NCBI RefSeq assembly: GCF_963678635.1
Contig: NC_087068.1
Location: forward strand, 29,452,318-29,516,317
Reading direction: 5' to 3'
From: Symsagittifera roscoffensis
Taxonomy: Eukaryota > Xenacoelomorpha > Acoela > Convolutidae
Length of the DNA stretch: 64,000 nt
This document shows positions 1 to 11,675 of this stretch, piece after piece. The first letter of the stretch is position 1. The number at the start of each line of letters is the position of its first letter. The position numbers and the translations under genes were made by a program. The notes under the pieces are model-generated. The model searched no databases and was not told where the DNA came from. It was given only the letters and a program-made list of their open reading frames with translations.

Positions 1-571
1 CCATCAGCTGTAACTCTAAAAAATTGAAAATTTTGTTGATAAGAATTGATTTGCGGGTTAATGAATTGACCTATTTACAAAACGCACATATTTGGGTATA
101 TTCTAGTTCCTTCCTTTGCTGGCATCTGAAACTTGGGATCTACCTTTCCAACGAGTTTTCCCGATCTAACAAAAAGCTCAGTTTTTTAAGTTTGGCTTCC
201 TTAAACCAAATTGAAACAAGGATAGCCGGTAGCTGTGCAAGTATCACGGAAAGGCTCGTCCACATAAACGAAAAACTGTTTTTTTTTAGTTTTGATTTTT
301 CTTAAGCGTGGCGTGTATGATGAGATTTACAAACTTTAGAAGACACCTTAGGCACATAATTAGACAACTAGACAAAAATTAAGAACCAAATTTTGAAAAG
401 TGCCTAGAAGACACCTTAGAAATAATTGACTTTTTTTCGAAAAAAAAAAGATCGAAAAAAAATCAAAAGAGTTTCGAAAATGTTCGATTTTTTTTTCAAT
501 TTTTGCAGATCAATTATTGTTTTATCCGAAAAAGTTCAATGGCCAAGAAAGTTCTAAGTGAGGCTTTGAAC
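1..571. other. AT-rich non-coding flank with one dispersed-repeat copy
   Basis: No coding evidence. The stretch is rich in A and T homopolymers. Positions 209-258 carry one copy of a short dispersed repeat, also present near 12341, 13983 (reverse) and 25325. The last eight bases (564-571, CTTTGAAC) are the left target duplication of the adjacent hAT-type MITE. Confidence 0.6.
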
Positions 572-929
572 CAGGGTTGCAAAAAATCGTTTCAAGTAAA
601 AAAAAGAACGTTTTAAGCATTTAAAACGTTTTAAACAAAAAAAAACAATGAAATTATATGCATTCCGTGCGCCGTACTTTTTCTAGATTGAGTGCTCTTT
701 TCATTTCACTTTCAGTAGGATCTACCGTTTCTCGGCACATTCGAGCCATTCGCGTCGTTCCATACCTCGTTCACGAAAACCGTCGAGGAGATTTTTCCAT
801 GAATACAGTTGAAACAGTAGTTAAAGCACAAGAAAATCTGACAATCAGGGGAAATTGTTTTAAAAACACTGTGTTTAACGTGTTTTAAACATGTTTTAAA
901 CAAGACATGTTTTAAACATTGCAACCCTG
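572..929. mobile_element. hAT-type non-autonomous MITE with intact 8-bp TSD
   Basis: The 358-bp unit begins CAGGGTTGCAA and ends TTGCAACCCTG, so its termini are perfect 11-bp inverted repeats. The identical 8-mer CTTTGAAC lies immediately outside both ends (564-571 and 930-937). An 8-bp target duplication with a CAGGG-type terminus is the established signature of the hAT superfamily. Just inside each end are clusters of GTTTTAAAAC-like palindromic motifs, forming subterminal repeats. There is no transposase, so it would have to be mobilised in trans. Perfect TSDs suggest a fairly recent insertion. Confidence 0.88.
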
Positions 930-937
930 CTTTGAAC

Positions 938-1628
938 ACTAGTTTTAATGAAGTAAAAAAAGTTTTTTAGGGCTTAAAATTAGAATTTAGTCTTATTATA
1001 ACACATTCTCTACTTTTCTTGCTCCAGTTTCAATTAAACAGCAAAACTCTGAAACCGGGTTTTCCCGAAATTGAGAAGTTTTTTTTCATTCCACCCATTC
1101 TGATTATCATTCATATTACCTCATCGTTTAAAAAAACTTTGAAAAATTTAAACACACCCTAAGGCAAAGTTTCAACAAAAGTTTAGTTGTCGGATCAATG
1201 ACGTGGGTGTTTTACAAAACGAGTGCCCAAATTTTTACCGGCAAATTGCCAAAGGCAAAAAAATCAGTCTATATACCCGTTGGGAGAAATGGAAGAACCT
1301 AATTTTTTCTTCCAGAAATCGTCAGTTTTTCAAAATTTGAATCGCTATCTTGAATGAACGGATTAGATTGAAATTAAGCTCCAAATGAGAAAAAACTGTT
1401 TAAGTATCGAGAAAAATGTTCTGAAACACTAGATCACAAGTGTGTGCTTTGATAAAATCACTTGCTCTGTAAAATCATCCCGAAAACTGAGTTAATCAGA
1501 CCAGCTTTTTTTAGGCAGAGATTTTTCGTTTTTAATTGTGTTTGGTGTGCTCAGCTTGATTCTGTTTTACTTCAGTTCTTGCCAGATTGCATCGATTGAA
1601 ATTAGAGGCCAAAAATTTGTTGGTTGAA
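938..1628. other. AT-rich intergenic or 5' flanking sequence
   Basis: No coding signal found. It lies directly upstream of the candidate first exon at 1629 and may hold its promoter and 5' UTR, but I see no specific element that I can support. Confidence 0.4.
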
Positions 1629-1747
1629 ATGAAGACTGAACAACAGAAAGAGCGACTGGAGCAGCTGAACAGAAAATACATGGAGTACGTGCAAGAGATC
1701 ATGGACCCATCTCATCAGAACGAAGATCCCGACTTATCCTTGGACAC
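1629..1747 (+). CDS. Candidate first coding exon of an unidentified host gene
   Basis: The ATG at 1629 opens 39 codons plus two bases, ending at a strong GT donor (GTAAGC from 1748). The encoded N-terminus starts MKTEQQKERLEQLNRKYMEY and is helical and charged, with an acidic end (NEDPDLSLD). Base composition is clearly less AT-biased than its surroundings, which supports real coding. I do not recognise the family. A 200-bp assembly gap 390 bases downstream may hide the next exon. It may or may not join the candidate exon at 2785, because its phase (two bases over) does not match that exon's phase 0. Confidence 0.45.
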
Positions 1748-2137
1748 GTAAGCATCAAAAAAGGGGCAATTTTCTCATGACAGAAAGTCTTAATGGCCGA
1801 GCATTTTCAAACTCAATCGCTATATTTGAAAAGATAATTAAACTTCATAGTGAGTTCTTATCTGATCGATTTTTACTACTGATTTCTCGTTGTTTGATAA
1901 AAGTAGTGATGTTCGGTTTTTCTGTGATGACGAATCCCCTCAATACGGAAGCTTCGACCCTCATCCCCGTTTGTTAAGCAGAAAAGTTTAAAGGTCAAGT
2001 AAAGTTCAAACATAAAAGCGTCGAAAATCAGTCCAGTTTTTGATAGTTTGAAGGTTGTTGATTCATTGAGTTTAGAGACAATAAAAAATCGGGGATCTTC
2101 TTCACTAATTCCAAGAAAGATCATCATATAAAACTTC

Positions 2138-2337
2138 NNNNNNNNNNNNNNNNNNNNNNNNNNNNNNNNNNNNNNNNNNNNNNNNNNNNNNNNNNNNNNN
2201 NNNNNNNNNNNNNNNNNNNNNNNNNNNNNNNNNNNNNNNNNNNNNNNNNNNNNNNNNNNNNNNNNNNNNNNNNNNNNNNNNNNNNNNNNNNNNNNNNNNN
2301 NNNNNNNNNNNNNNNNNNNNNNNNNNNNNNNNNNNNN
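2138..2337. other. Assembly gap of 200 N
   Basis: Exactly 200 undefined bases, a conventional scaffold spacer, so the true gap length may differ. It falls between two candidate exons and probably explains their mismatched phases. Confidence 0.99.
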
Positions 2338-2784
2338 CGAGTTTCCAGTTTTTATGCTCAAAATGGACGTGAAATTTGCTCGGCTTAAACCAAAACTTTA
2401 TAACTTTTTGACATTCTCACCGACAAGAATCGCCAAAAGCTCGACGCCGCGGGTTATTTTATAAAAATTTGCACATATGCAAAATTTTGAACGGTTTGCA
2501 GGTGGGGGACAGGAAGAAAAAGAGCTTTCAATTTGGTAATGACTCCAAATCTTCCTATTCGTTTTTAAAACGTTCTTTCTAATGTACTGAACTTTTTTTG
2601 TGGGAAAGTGCGCATTGGCCCAAAAACTTTTAGTTCGAAATAAATGAGAACTGGGAACAATTGAAAAACCTATGAACCAACATTTTTCCATTTGAGTTTT
2701 TAAACGCAGAGATTTTTTGCTGCAAACCATAAGCTCTGAATAATTTTATGTATATTTAAATGTTTCTGGAACTCTTTCGAACAG

Positions 2785-2928
2785 AAAACCGATGAAAAAA
2801 TTGATGTTGACGAATTTTCGAAGATGATGAAAAATCCGATGTTCAGTTTTTTCGACAAAAAAATAGGCATGCCATTTTGGGTAGCGCACCTGTGTCCAGA
2901 CGATCAAGTCACCCTACAACAAACAAAG
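2785..2928 (+). CDS. Candidate internal exon with half-EF-hand-like sequence
   Basis: An AG acceptor (TTCGAACAG) precedes 144 bases, exactly 48 codons, followed by a GT dinucleotide. The peptide starts KTDEKIDVDEFSKMMKNPMF. The DEKIDVDEF part resembles the second half of an EF-hand loop (pattern D-x-x-I-D-x-x-E-F), which would need its first half on a preceding exon. The rest (FWVAHLCPDDQ region) is unrecognised. The donor context GTCCGG is weak. It could belong to the same gene as the exon at 1629, with a missing exon in the assembly gap. Confidence 0.35.
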
Positions 2929-3107
2929 GTCCGGACTTTATACTTCTTAACCCTTCACCTCCCTCACTCCCCTCCCATTCCTCTCTCCCATCCCTCTCTC
3001 CCTAAACCACGCTACCTTCCTCCTTGATGGCCCAGTCAACTATAGATACAACAAATTATAACCTTTGGCTCTTTCCCAATTTCTTAGTTGTATCACGTGT
3101 TTTATTC

Positions 3108-5345
3108 GGACTATGTTCACAGAAAACGACGGAATAATTGTGCTCGGAGTGCTTTTTCTCTTGTTACTATTTGACTTTTCAAGTTACTGAAATTTGAAAT
3201 TCATTCAAAAAGTATTGTTGTCCTGAGCTCAAACTTATAAAATCGTTTTTGTTCCGACTTTCGATACGAAAGTAACGGAATATTTGTGCTCGGGGTGGGG
3301 TTTTTTTTCTTCAGACAAGTTTCGACTTTTTAACTAGCCACTTTTGACGGAATCTTTTTATATCATTCGAAAAGTATTGTTGTCCTGAGCTCAAATTTGA
3401 AAAGATATTTCACCTGTGATCATTTTTTGTAAAGTTGTGGGGGTTTAAAGATTGCCATTTTGGACAATTTGGGACAATTAACGCGCGATATATTTCGCGC
3501 TATTAACGCGTAAGCGAGATTTAATCCGTCTTAGAAATCGTTCCAAATTGGTTAAAAGAAGCTTATTTGCCATAATTGGTTTGTTACAAGGAGCGAAATC
3601 TATCCTTTTGTACTTTATATGGCGTGTGGGGGGATGATTTTCATAAAAAAGTTTCAAATTTTAGAATTTTTTTTTCATTTTGTTTTATTTCATTGAATTT
3701 TACTGCTATCACTGCTCCGTAAACCTTAAAAGGCAGTCGGAACATTCAGGCTTCGCCCTGATACGAGCAGTCTTGTTTTTGTTAAATTATGATAGTTTAA
3801 AATTTGCCAATTTGGCCAATTTGGGTTGGGACAATTAACGTGCGATACTTCTCGTGCTATTAATGCGTAAGCGGAGATAAAATCCGTCTTAGAAACTGTT
3901 CCAAATTGGATTGAGGCATGCGTTGTGGTCTATTTCATACAATGCTATAAGCAAAACAGGCTCAAAAGTATGTAGAAAACGCAGCCAGAGACAGTTCGGC
4001 CAATAATAGCAACTACCGTAGTCGCATCAACGTGTTGCGAGCCTGCCAACCGAGAGTATGGCTCTTTATAAAATTTGAAGCCGCCACCAGCAGCGTTAAA
4101 CCGAGATTTAACTCCAACTCTGTTTTTTTTCCTTGGCCGAAATGTTCATATACATTATTTGAACTTACGGAATTTTTGATAATATTCGAAAGGTATGGTT
4201 GTCTTCACATCTAAGTGGAGATATAATCCGATTAGAAACCGTTCTAAATTGATTGAAGGAAACTTATTTGCCATTAATGCGTGAGCCATTAATGCGTGAG
4301 TTTTGAATTGGACGAAGCCATGCTCTTTGGTATTTAAGAGATAGCTTAATGCAAAATAGATCACTTTGAATTTCACATAGCGTGTGGTGAGACGGTTAAG
4401 AAAAAATTACAAATTTTTTGTTTCATCATCTAGTTTGCTTTATACTATTCCATAAAACATAAAACGCAGTCGGAAAGTTCAGTGCTTTGCACTCTTTCGA
4501 GTAGTTTTTGTTCCGACTTTCGATACGAAAGTTACGGAATATTTGTGCTCGGGGTGAGTTTTTTTTTCTTCTGACAAATTTCGACTTTTTAACTAGCCAT
4601 TTTTGATAGATTTTTTTTATTTCATCCAAAAAATATTGTTGTCTTGAACTTGAATTTAAAAAGATATTTACCTGTGATCATTTTTAAAAAAATTACGGGG
4701 GTTTAAAGATTGCCATTTTGGCCAATTTGGGACAATTAAAACGCGATATATTTCGCGCTATTAACGCGTGAGCGGAGAACTATTCCGTCGTAGAAATCGT
4801 TCAAAATTGGTTGAAAGAAGCTTATTTGCCATAATGGAGTTTTTACAAGGAGCAAAATCTATCCCTTTGTACTTAATATGGCGTGTGGGTGGATGGCTTT
4901 AATCAAAAAATTCAAATTTTAGAACAATTTTTTGTTTCATTTCATTTAATGTTTCAATTTTATTACTGCTCCATAAACCTTAAAAGGCAGTCGGAACATT
5001 CAACGTTTCGCCTTGATACGAGCAGTCTTGTTTCTATTTCAAATCTAACGTTTAGAAAAACTGGTTGAATTGTCTCTGGCTGATTTTTTTGTATATTTTT
5101 GGCTACTTGTCTGAATTTCAGATTGTCTGAATTGAACTGCAAAATGGAAAAGAACTGCAAAATATAATACTCATTTTGATCTCTACATAGCTGATGGGGT
5201 AATGATTTTCAAAAAAACTTAAACAAAAACTTCAGTTTTTTATTTGTGTTGGAAGTTTCATCAATTGTTTTGATTGAAACTACTCCATACAATTTAAAAT
5301 TCATTCCAAATATTCCACGTTTTTCCCTGATAAGAGCAGTGTTGC
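3108..5345 (+). repeat. Head-to-tail array of a ~0.53-kb repeat (four units, two partial or diverged)
   Basis: Full units run about 3251-3775 and 4510-5030. Both open with GTTCCGACTTTCGATACGAA and close with a block containing GGCAGTCGGAACATTCA and a CGAGCAGTCTTG end. A truncated unit precedes them (3108-3240), a diverged and interrupted one lies at 3776-4505, and a fragment at 5160-5345. Each unit carries a conserved palindromic core, with GCGCGATATATTTCGCGC flanked by AACGCG. No coding is visible. The same family appears reversed at 9518-10140. This could be satellite-like DNA or head-to-tail copies of a non-autonomous element. Confidence 0.8.
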
Positions 5346-5639
5346 TTTGACTGATTCTGCGATGTTACGGTAGGTATGAAGATCAATTATAGTCACATTT
5401 GTTAACTTGTTCACGATGCAGTTTTTTTTCATTATGACAACGTAAGAATAATTTTTTAAAACAAAAATTCATTATGGGTGCAGGATGGGGGATGGAAAAG
5501 AGCCTTATGTTTTGCACTAAATAGACACAAACCTCAAACCAACCCATATTTTCAAACACAGCTGATTGAGAGGTATCACCAATGTAAAATGTTCTAACTT
5601 CCATCGCAACTGCGCTCGCTTGGCTTTTTTTGTTTTTTT

Positions 5640-6215
5640 TTCAACAAATTGTACATTTTTGAGTGCTTTTTAAAATTTTCAAAGGAGATCTTTACATTGG
5701 GAGACGTCGAAAATGTTCCATCAAAGAACCAATCATCTGATAACTATAGAGACGGTCTAACCCAGACAACGTGGCAAAAACATGAACCCGAACTTCATCG
5801 TGGGTACCAGAAATGTGAAGAAGGAACTGCTCGCCATCGCGTCATCTCTGTAGCGGCACTGGTATTTAAAAGACAGTCAGCGAAGTTGGCTCTGCCATCT
5901 TTGGTCTTTTTTCGCGTCGAACTCTTATTAGATTTCGCTGATTAGCAGAATAACTAGGAAATCGAGCCGCTGTTTCTCGAATCACATCACTTTGGGCATC
6001 GAAAATAGTCAGCTGGGGTGTCACAGCAGATACTTTTGCTCGATCTACAAGTGGTTTTCTGCATTTACGTTTTTCCATGTCAGTTGGATCGTGGAAGTGG
6101 TATTGATTTTTAACGATCTCAACGGAGTCCTCTTTTGTACGCACACGTCCATCGCAAAAACTTTCTGCGAAACACCTGGAAATAGAGTTTTCTGATATAA
6201 GCATACTCCTCCAAA
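5640..6215 (-). pseudogene. FLYWCH zinc finger / MULE-type transposase remnant
   Basis: Read on the minus strand from 6215 down, a TTTCCAG acceptor-like site is followed by a C...C-D-G-R-V...H-x-H segment resembling the end of a FLYWCH zinc finger (CDGRVRTKED, then QYHFHDP). A linker follows (RNLIRVRREKRPKMAEPTSL) of the kind found between FLYWCH and the MULE transposase core. A frameshift near 5868 leads into GEQFLL and HVFAT blocks and a degraded motif where MULE transposases have an F-x-D-G-T-F block. At least two in-frame stops (near 5845 and 5690) make it non-functional. Family assignment rests on motif memory only. Confidence 0.6.
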
Positions 6216-9200
6216 ATCAATAACTCAGAATGTTTGTTGGTAAGTATGATTTACATCGATAGCTAGTGAATTTTTTTATTTTTGAGTGCTGCCAAGTGAA
6301 CACTTTTTTAATTGCGTTAAGTTTTGCGTTTCGCATATTATTGCTTTTAACGAGTGGTCGCTGCTGACATATAGAATGTTATAATTTCTTTGTTATACTA
6401 CCTATTGTTATCCGGATTAGTTGGCATCAAAATGTGTTTAAACCGAGAAAATTTTCGTATCGGTTTCTTGAACAATTTTACTTTTGATCAATGGGACTGT
6501 TTTTTGGACTTTTTCTTGGACTATTTTTGAGAAGGTTTGTGTAGGATTGTTTTTTTTTGTGTTTTGCTATGATTTTTCGGCCTATTATTAACAGGACTGT
6601 TTCGTATTGGACTATTTTGTACAGACACGCATTAAATAGATCAAAGAGCATTCCTCCATCCAATTAGGAACAATTTATAACACGACTTAAAAGTCAGCTT
6701 ATGCGTTAATGGCACGAAATATAAAGCGAGTTATCTATAAATCCTCATAATTAAAAAAAATCTTTTAGAGGTAAATTGTAATTAAGCTTAAGACAATATA
6801 TTTCGAGTGATGTTTAAAAAATTTAGTCAAAAATTGTTCGAAAGTCAATTTTTGTCTGTAGAAAAAAAACAACACAGAGCACAATTATTGCGAAGTTTTT
6901 CAAAATTAATCAAAATAGCAAGCAAATTTTTTCTAACAGGCGCCAATTCATAATTTTGTTGACGGCGAAACTCCGTGGCAGGCGAAGATTTGAATTACGC
7001 TGCAGTTTGGATCAGGTTTTTCTTTGATACTGCAAAGTCAAGAAACTATGAAAAATAGGCAATCAAATTTAGAAACAAGACATCAGGAAACACGGCAAAG
7101 CATGCATGTTCTTTGAAGTATAAGCGGTAATTTTTCAATATTTTGATGTTAAATCTTAAGTAAAAACTTTTAAGTATAAACTAAAGTATTTCTATACTAA
7201 TTACCAATTATTTAGAACAAAATATTTTGAATTCATGTAACTTAGCGCAGTCGCAACTTCTTTCTTAAAATTAAAATAGTTTTAACAACCAGGCTTATTT
7301 TTAGATGGTTTTTGAAAATTTGTCATTTTGGGTCAACTAAAAAGAGGAAACTGCTTGGGGAAACAAATTATCCATGCATGAAGTTCGAAACAAAGAAGAT
7401 TCGAAGTCAAATTTCAAAATTTTTTGCGGCAATTTTTTGTTAGTTCTGGTCCATACTAGCTTACAAACATCTCAAGAGTCACAACTGATGCCTTTGACTC
7501 ATTTTCTCTTGATCATGTACGCACGAACCCAATTTTATCAAACTTTGACCTGACCTAAAGAATTCAGTTTTATCAAAAAAAAGTTGTTGACTGAACCCCC
7601 TCACCTTACGGAGCGAGCAAAACAAACCTTCCTTTTCGGAATCAAAAGGAAAATATAGTTATCAGTGGAAAAAGTAGTCTACCGTTTTGTGCGAGACATT
7701 GGACTGGGCCTGACTTTTTCAACACTTTCCATGTTATGGATGCTTAGAGCAATTTTGCACAACCGGTCGCTGAAGCATTTAGATCCGAGGCTCCAATTAC
7801 AAGCAAAATGTCTCTCAATGTGTCTTGATAAAAACAAAAGCAAAATGACTTACAAGCAAAATGACTTGACAAAAACCGGTTTTATGAAAACGTATCGAAT
7901 TTGGTTTTCTAACTTTTTTTGAGACTTTTATACAAAATTTTGTTGTTTTTGCTGATAATTTGGTTTTTCAAAATTGTTTTAACTCATTTTTTATATATAC
8001 AATTTTAATGCAAAAACCGAGCCACTCTGTTCTGGACCTGCGTGATTCGCTAGCCTCATTTTAACTTACCGTACTCCAGAAAGCCCTGGAAATATTTAAT
8101 GGGTGCTTTGTTTGGTTTATTTCATGGATTTTCTCAATATTCTTCCAAAATTGCATGCGGAAGCTAAGATTAAGTTTTCAATTGAAATAACAGGTCCTCA
8201 GTTCTGCAATCTTTTCTGCACAAGCAACTATGCTCCAATTTTTCTCAAGCGACTTTTTGACACTTTTGTTGTCAGATTGAAATTTTTCTGTGGCACCTGT
8301 TTGACATTTTTGTCGCTTGTTTGAATTCATTTTCTCAAAAATTTCTCTGAAATTTCAAGTTTCTTAAAAATTCAATGTTCAATTTGAAATGTCAGAAGTT
8401 AGTTGTTTGAGACTCTATAAACAGTTTTTTAAAATTTACCTAAAAGACAATCATGACCTCTATAAACTGTTTTTTAATTTCAGCTCTTAATTTATTTTGT
8501 TTGTTGAGTTGATGCTGGCTGTCTTCTCTTTAGTCTCCAGGATATCCTACTCGATGAGCAGTACTGCTTTTTAGGATCTCCCTCCAGGCATAAATTTCAA
8601 ATTTCAATTTCTGACGTTTTAGTTTGAAAACGTTAACTCGTGTAACATTTTGCTACTTCACTGGATCAGGCGGCAGACAATTTACCGTCTATTAATTGGT
8701 CCCGTTTTCAATATTGTGGTTTTTTGTTAATCGGGTTCAATTTGCTGGTCAGCCATGCTTTTCCCTGGTTCATTTAAAGCTTCTTACTAAAAACACAAAA
8801 TTGCTTGATATGCGTGGAGCAGAAACTATCCGTCTGGTCCTGGGCCAACGAATGACAAGCAAAACAAACTCTCCTGACAAAGCGAAAAAATTTTAAGAAA
8901 TTTCAAAAATTTCACAGACTTTTCGATCCAATGATGTAGCACCGCGTAAATAAAGGCTTGTTTTGATAATAATACTATCCGTTGAGCTGTAGCGTTCTTG
9001 CTCAGACAGACAGCTTTTGACCATTTCGTCCACTTTGTTTTCTAGCGAGATATTGATTTCGTTCTTCTGTTTTCAGTCTGTAACTACTTTGGAAGGAAAC
9101 GTTTTGAAGGAACTAGTCTCTAATCTTTCTATTAGTTCGCAAAGATTTCCGTCCTCTATACAATCCATTGTTTTGCTGTACTCGCACCAAGTGTTTTGAA

Positions 9201-9510
9201 GTGACAATTTTTCATGGCACAGAGCTGTAGATTCACTTTCAAGCAACCATACATCGCAGACTCATTCACGAAACTGGGTTTTCCATATGCTCATCACAAC
9301 AGTTAGGCTCAATGTGACACTTTCAAATTCAATGTTAGAAACGTTTCCAATTAAATCAGATTTATTCTGCCACAAATTGTTTTAATGGATAAATTTAGTG
9401 ACTAGCGATTTATTCTTTAAGTTTAATTCATATCTTTTGAGCTTGAAATAGCTTTGAATTCAAAATCGAATTTTGAAAAACGCTGTTAAAACAATTGAAA
9501 AAACAATATA
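6216..9510. other. AT-rich DNA without recognisable genes
   Basis: Short ORFs exist here (for example around 7665-7922 and 8103-8324), but they have AT-driven composition, no recognisable domains and no supporting splice or start context. No repeats of note were seen until the inverted array begins at about 9518. Confidence 0.55.
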
Positions 9511-9517
9511 AAACAAA

Positions 9518-10140
9518 CAAGTCTGCTCGTACTAAGGGCGAAGCCCTGAATGTTTCGACTGCCCATTAAGGTTTATGGAGCAGTAATATCATTAAAAAAT
9601 TAAAAGTAATAAAACAAAATGAAAAAAAAATTCTAAAATTTGAAATTTTTTTTTATGAAAATCATCACCCCACACGCCATATAAAGTACAAAAGGATAGA
9701 TTTCGCTCCTTGTAACAAACCAATTATGGCAAATAAGCTTCTTTTAACCAATTTGGAACGATTTCTAAGACGGATTAACTCTCCGCTTACGCGTTATATA
9801 CCGCGCAAATAGCGCGAATTATACTGCGCGTTAATTGTCCCTAATTGACCAAAATGGCAAACTTTAAACTCCCATAACTTTACGAAAAATGATCACAGGT
9901 GAAATATATTTTCAAATTTAAGCTCAGGACAACCATACCTTTCGAATGATATAAAAAAATTCCGTCAAAAATGGCTAGTTAAAAAAACGAAATTTGTCTG
10001 AAGAAAAAAAAACCCACCCCGAGCACAAATATTCCGTTACTTTCGTATCGAAAGTCGGAACAACAAGTCTGCTCGTATCAGGGCGAAACCTTGAATGTTC
10101 CGACTGCCTTTTAAGGTTTATGGAGCAGTAATAACTTTGA
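9518..10140 (-). repeat. Reverse-oriented copy plus partial second unit of the 0.53-kb repeat
   Basis: From 9518 to about 10061 the sequence is the reverse complement of the unit arrayed at 3.1-5.3 kb. It runs from AAGTCTGCTCGT through the palindromic GCGCAAATAGCGCG-type core to CTTTCGTATCGAAAGTCGGA. A second unit begins directly (10063) and stops after about 78 bases. The head-to-tail join is the same as in the other array. Together the two arrays form a widely spaced inverted repeat around about 4.2 kb. Confidence 0.8.
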
Positions 10141-10505
10141 AAAATTAATGAAATTTGGAAACTTTTTTCTTACGAGAGCTAAAGCGTTTTCTTACAAAAA
10201 ACAAAGTAAGGAGTTACACCGACAACTCATAGCTTTTATTATTTCAGTTTTGTCACCTAAGTTTTGTTGTGAGAATAAACAAGTAAACGTGATTACTTTG
10301 CACTTTTTATAATCAGTTTTTGGATCGTTGTCTTGTTAAAACTTTATACAAATCGAAACCAGTAATTGTAAAATGCTAATTTTACTCGAAACCAATGCTG
10401 CACCATGCGTAACTGTTGACTTGTTCCCTCAGAACAATGCATAATCGTGGTTCGAAATGGGGTATTTGAGAGAACTCACCTTCGTTTAAGGCAGGCCAAA
10501 AGAAC

Positions 10506-11675
10506 ATGACGTGGACAGAGGCTTTTGACATGGCAAAAAATGGGTTTCTGACATTTGACTCCAATGCTACATGGCGGGGTTACTGTGAGAATCACATTAA
10601 TATCACACGAGGAAACTTGGGGTCAATGCAAAATATCCAATCACAGTCACCCGAACAGTTAGTGGGCTCCAAAACTACAGCAAGTCCAAAAGGCACTTCT
10701 TCGCCTGGGAAAGCTAAACGTCAAGCTGATGTGCACAGCGCACACGAGGACTTCGACGCTGCGATAAAAAAACTCAAATTGAAGGAAGACGCAGACCAAA
10801 AATACCTCACCGAGAGTCATAAATTGCTGCAAACGATAAACAAAGAGCAGGCAGACCCTAATAATTTATCAAAAATCATTCAAGATGAAAAACGTAAGAA
10901 GGATACTTCGTTGTTTAGTAGTTATCGTGGAAGCCCGAAGATGAAACGAAGCAAATGGCCCAACCGAAATTACCCCTCGAAACCGTACCAGGAAGATGAT
11001 TCTAAGTATACTCCGGAACCATACGCTAGCCACGACACCGGCTTTGACCTTTTTAGCGAAAACGATGAGCTCTTTAGCGACAAATGTGATAGTAACCTTA
11101 CACCGGAGCAGTTGGAACAACAAGAAATCGAAGAAGCCATAGCGAGATCAATGATGGACCAGACGGGTTATTCTAGTCCGCATCAAGAATCATTTGATTT
11201 TCAGGACCATCCGCTTAATCAACCACCCTTGTTCAAGCTCCCAAATCAGCCCAAATCTCAAACTTCAAGTAACTACGGGACGAAGCAACCTAAAATGGGA
11301 TTTTCTAACACTACCCGAAGTACATTTTCCCACCCGACAGTTGACCTATCTGACAACCGATCATTCATGACTGATGTTACAAATGCGAGTCGCACTCAGC
11401 CTCAAAGTAGTCCATACCATGCCTCAAATAACTTCCGGAAAAAAAATCCTGCTGCTTTTGGTCTAGGTCTAGGTCAGACTAAAAACACTGGGCCAACAGG
11501 TCTCAGAGGAACTGGATCTCAACCTCCAGCTGGATCTCAGCCGCCAGCCGGATCTCAACCGACAGCCGGTTCTCAGCCAGGTGTCAAACAGTTCAAATTT
11601 AAAGATGATCGAGGGACTATTGCATACTTGGAGGAGGATGATTTTGACCCTTCGGATTTTGGTTATTTCAATTAA
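10506..11675 (+). CDS. Uncharacterised host protein with UIM-like motif
   Basis: An open frame of 389 codons; it is also open upstream to 10470, and a CAG just before 10494 could be a splice acceptor, so this may be a terminal exon. Residues about 201-219 (EQLEQQEIEEAIARSMMDQ) match the ubiquitin-interacting motif pattern: acidic run, A-I-A-x-S. Residues 80-135 are charged and helical. The middle is rich in S, T, P, Q and N and looks disordered. Residues 335-358 are four GSQP-type hexapeptide repeats. The tail is acidic and aromatic and ends DPSDFGYFN. A role in ubiquitin recognition is inferred from the motif alone; the family is not recognised. Composition and length set it apart from the surrounding AT-rich DNA. 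Confidence 0.8.
   Translation: MTWTEAFDMAKNGFLTFDSNATWRGYCENHINITRGNLGSMQNIQSQSPEQLVGSKTTASPKGTSSPGKAKRQADVHSAHEDFDAAIKKLKLKEDADQKYLTESHKLLQTINKEQADPNNLSKIIQDEKRKKDTSLFSSYRGSPKMKRSKWPNRNYPSKPYQEDDSKYTPEPYASHDTGFDLFSENDELFSDKCDSNLTPEQLEQQEIEEAIARSMMDQTGYSSPHQESFDFQDHPLNQPPLFKLPNQPKSQTSSNYGTKQPKMGFSNTTRSTFSHPTVDLSDNRSFMTDVTNASRTQPQSSPYHASNNFRKKNPAAFGLGLGQTKNTGPTGLRGTGSQPPAGSQPPAGSQPTAGSQPGVKQFKFKDDRGTIAYLEEDDFDPSDFGYFN

Noticed and set aside
7665-8324. 85- and 73-codon frames in AT-rich DNA
   Set aside because: No domain, no splice context, and amino-acid content reflects AT bias.
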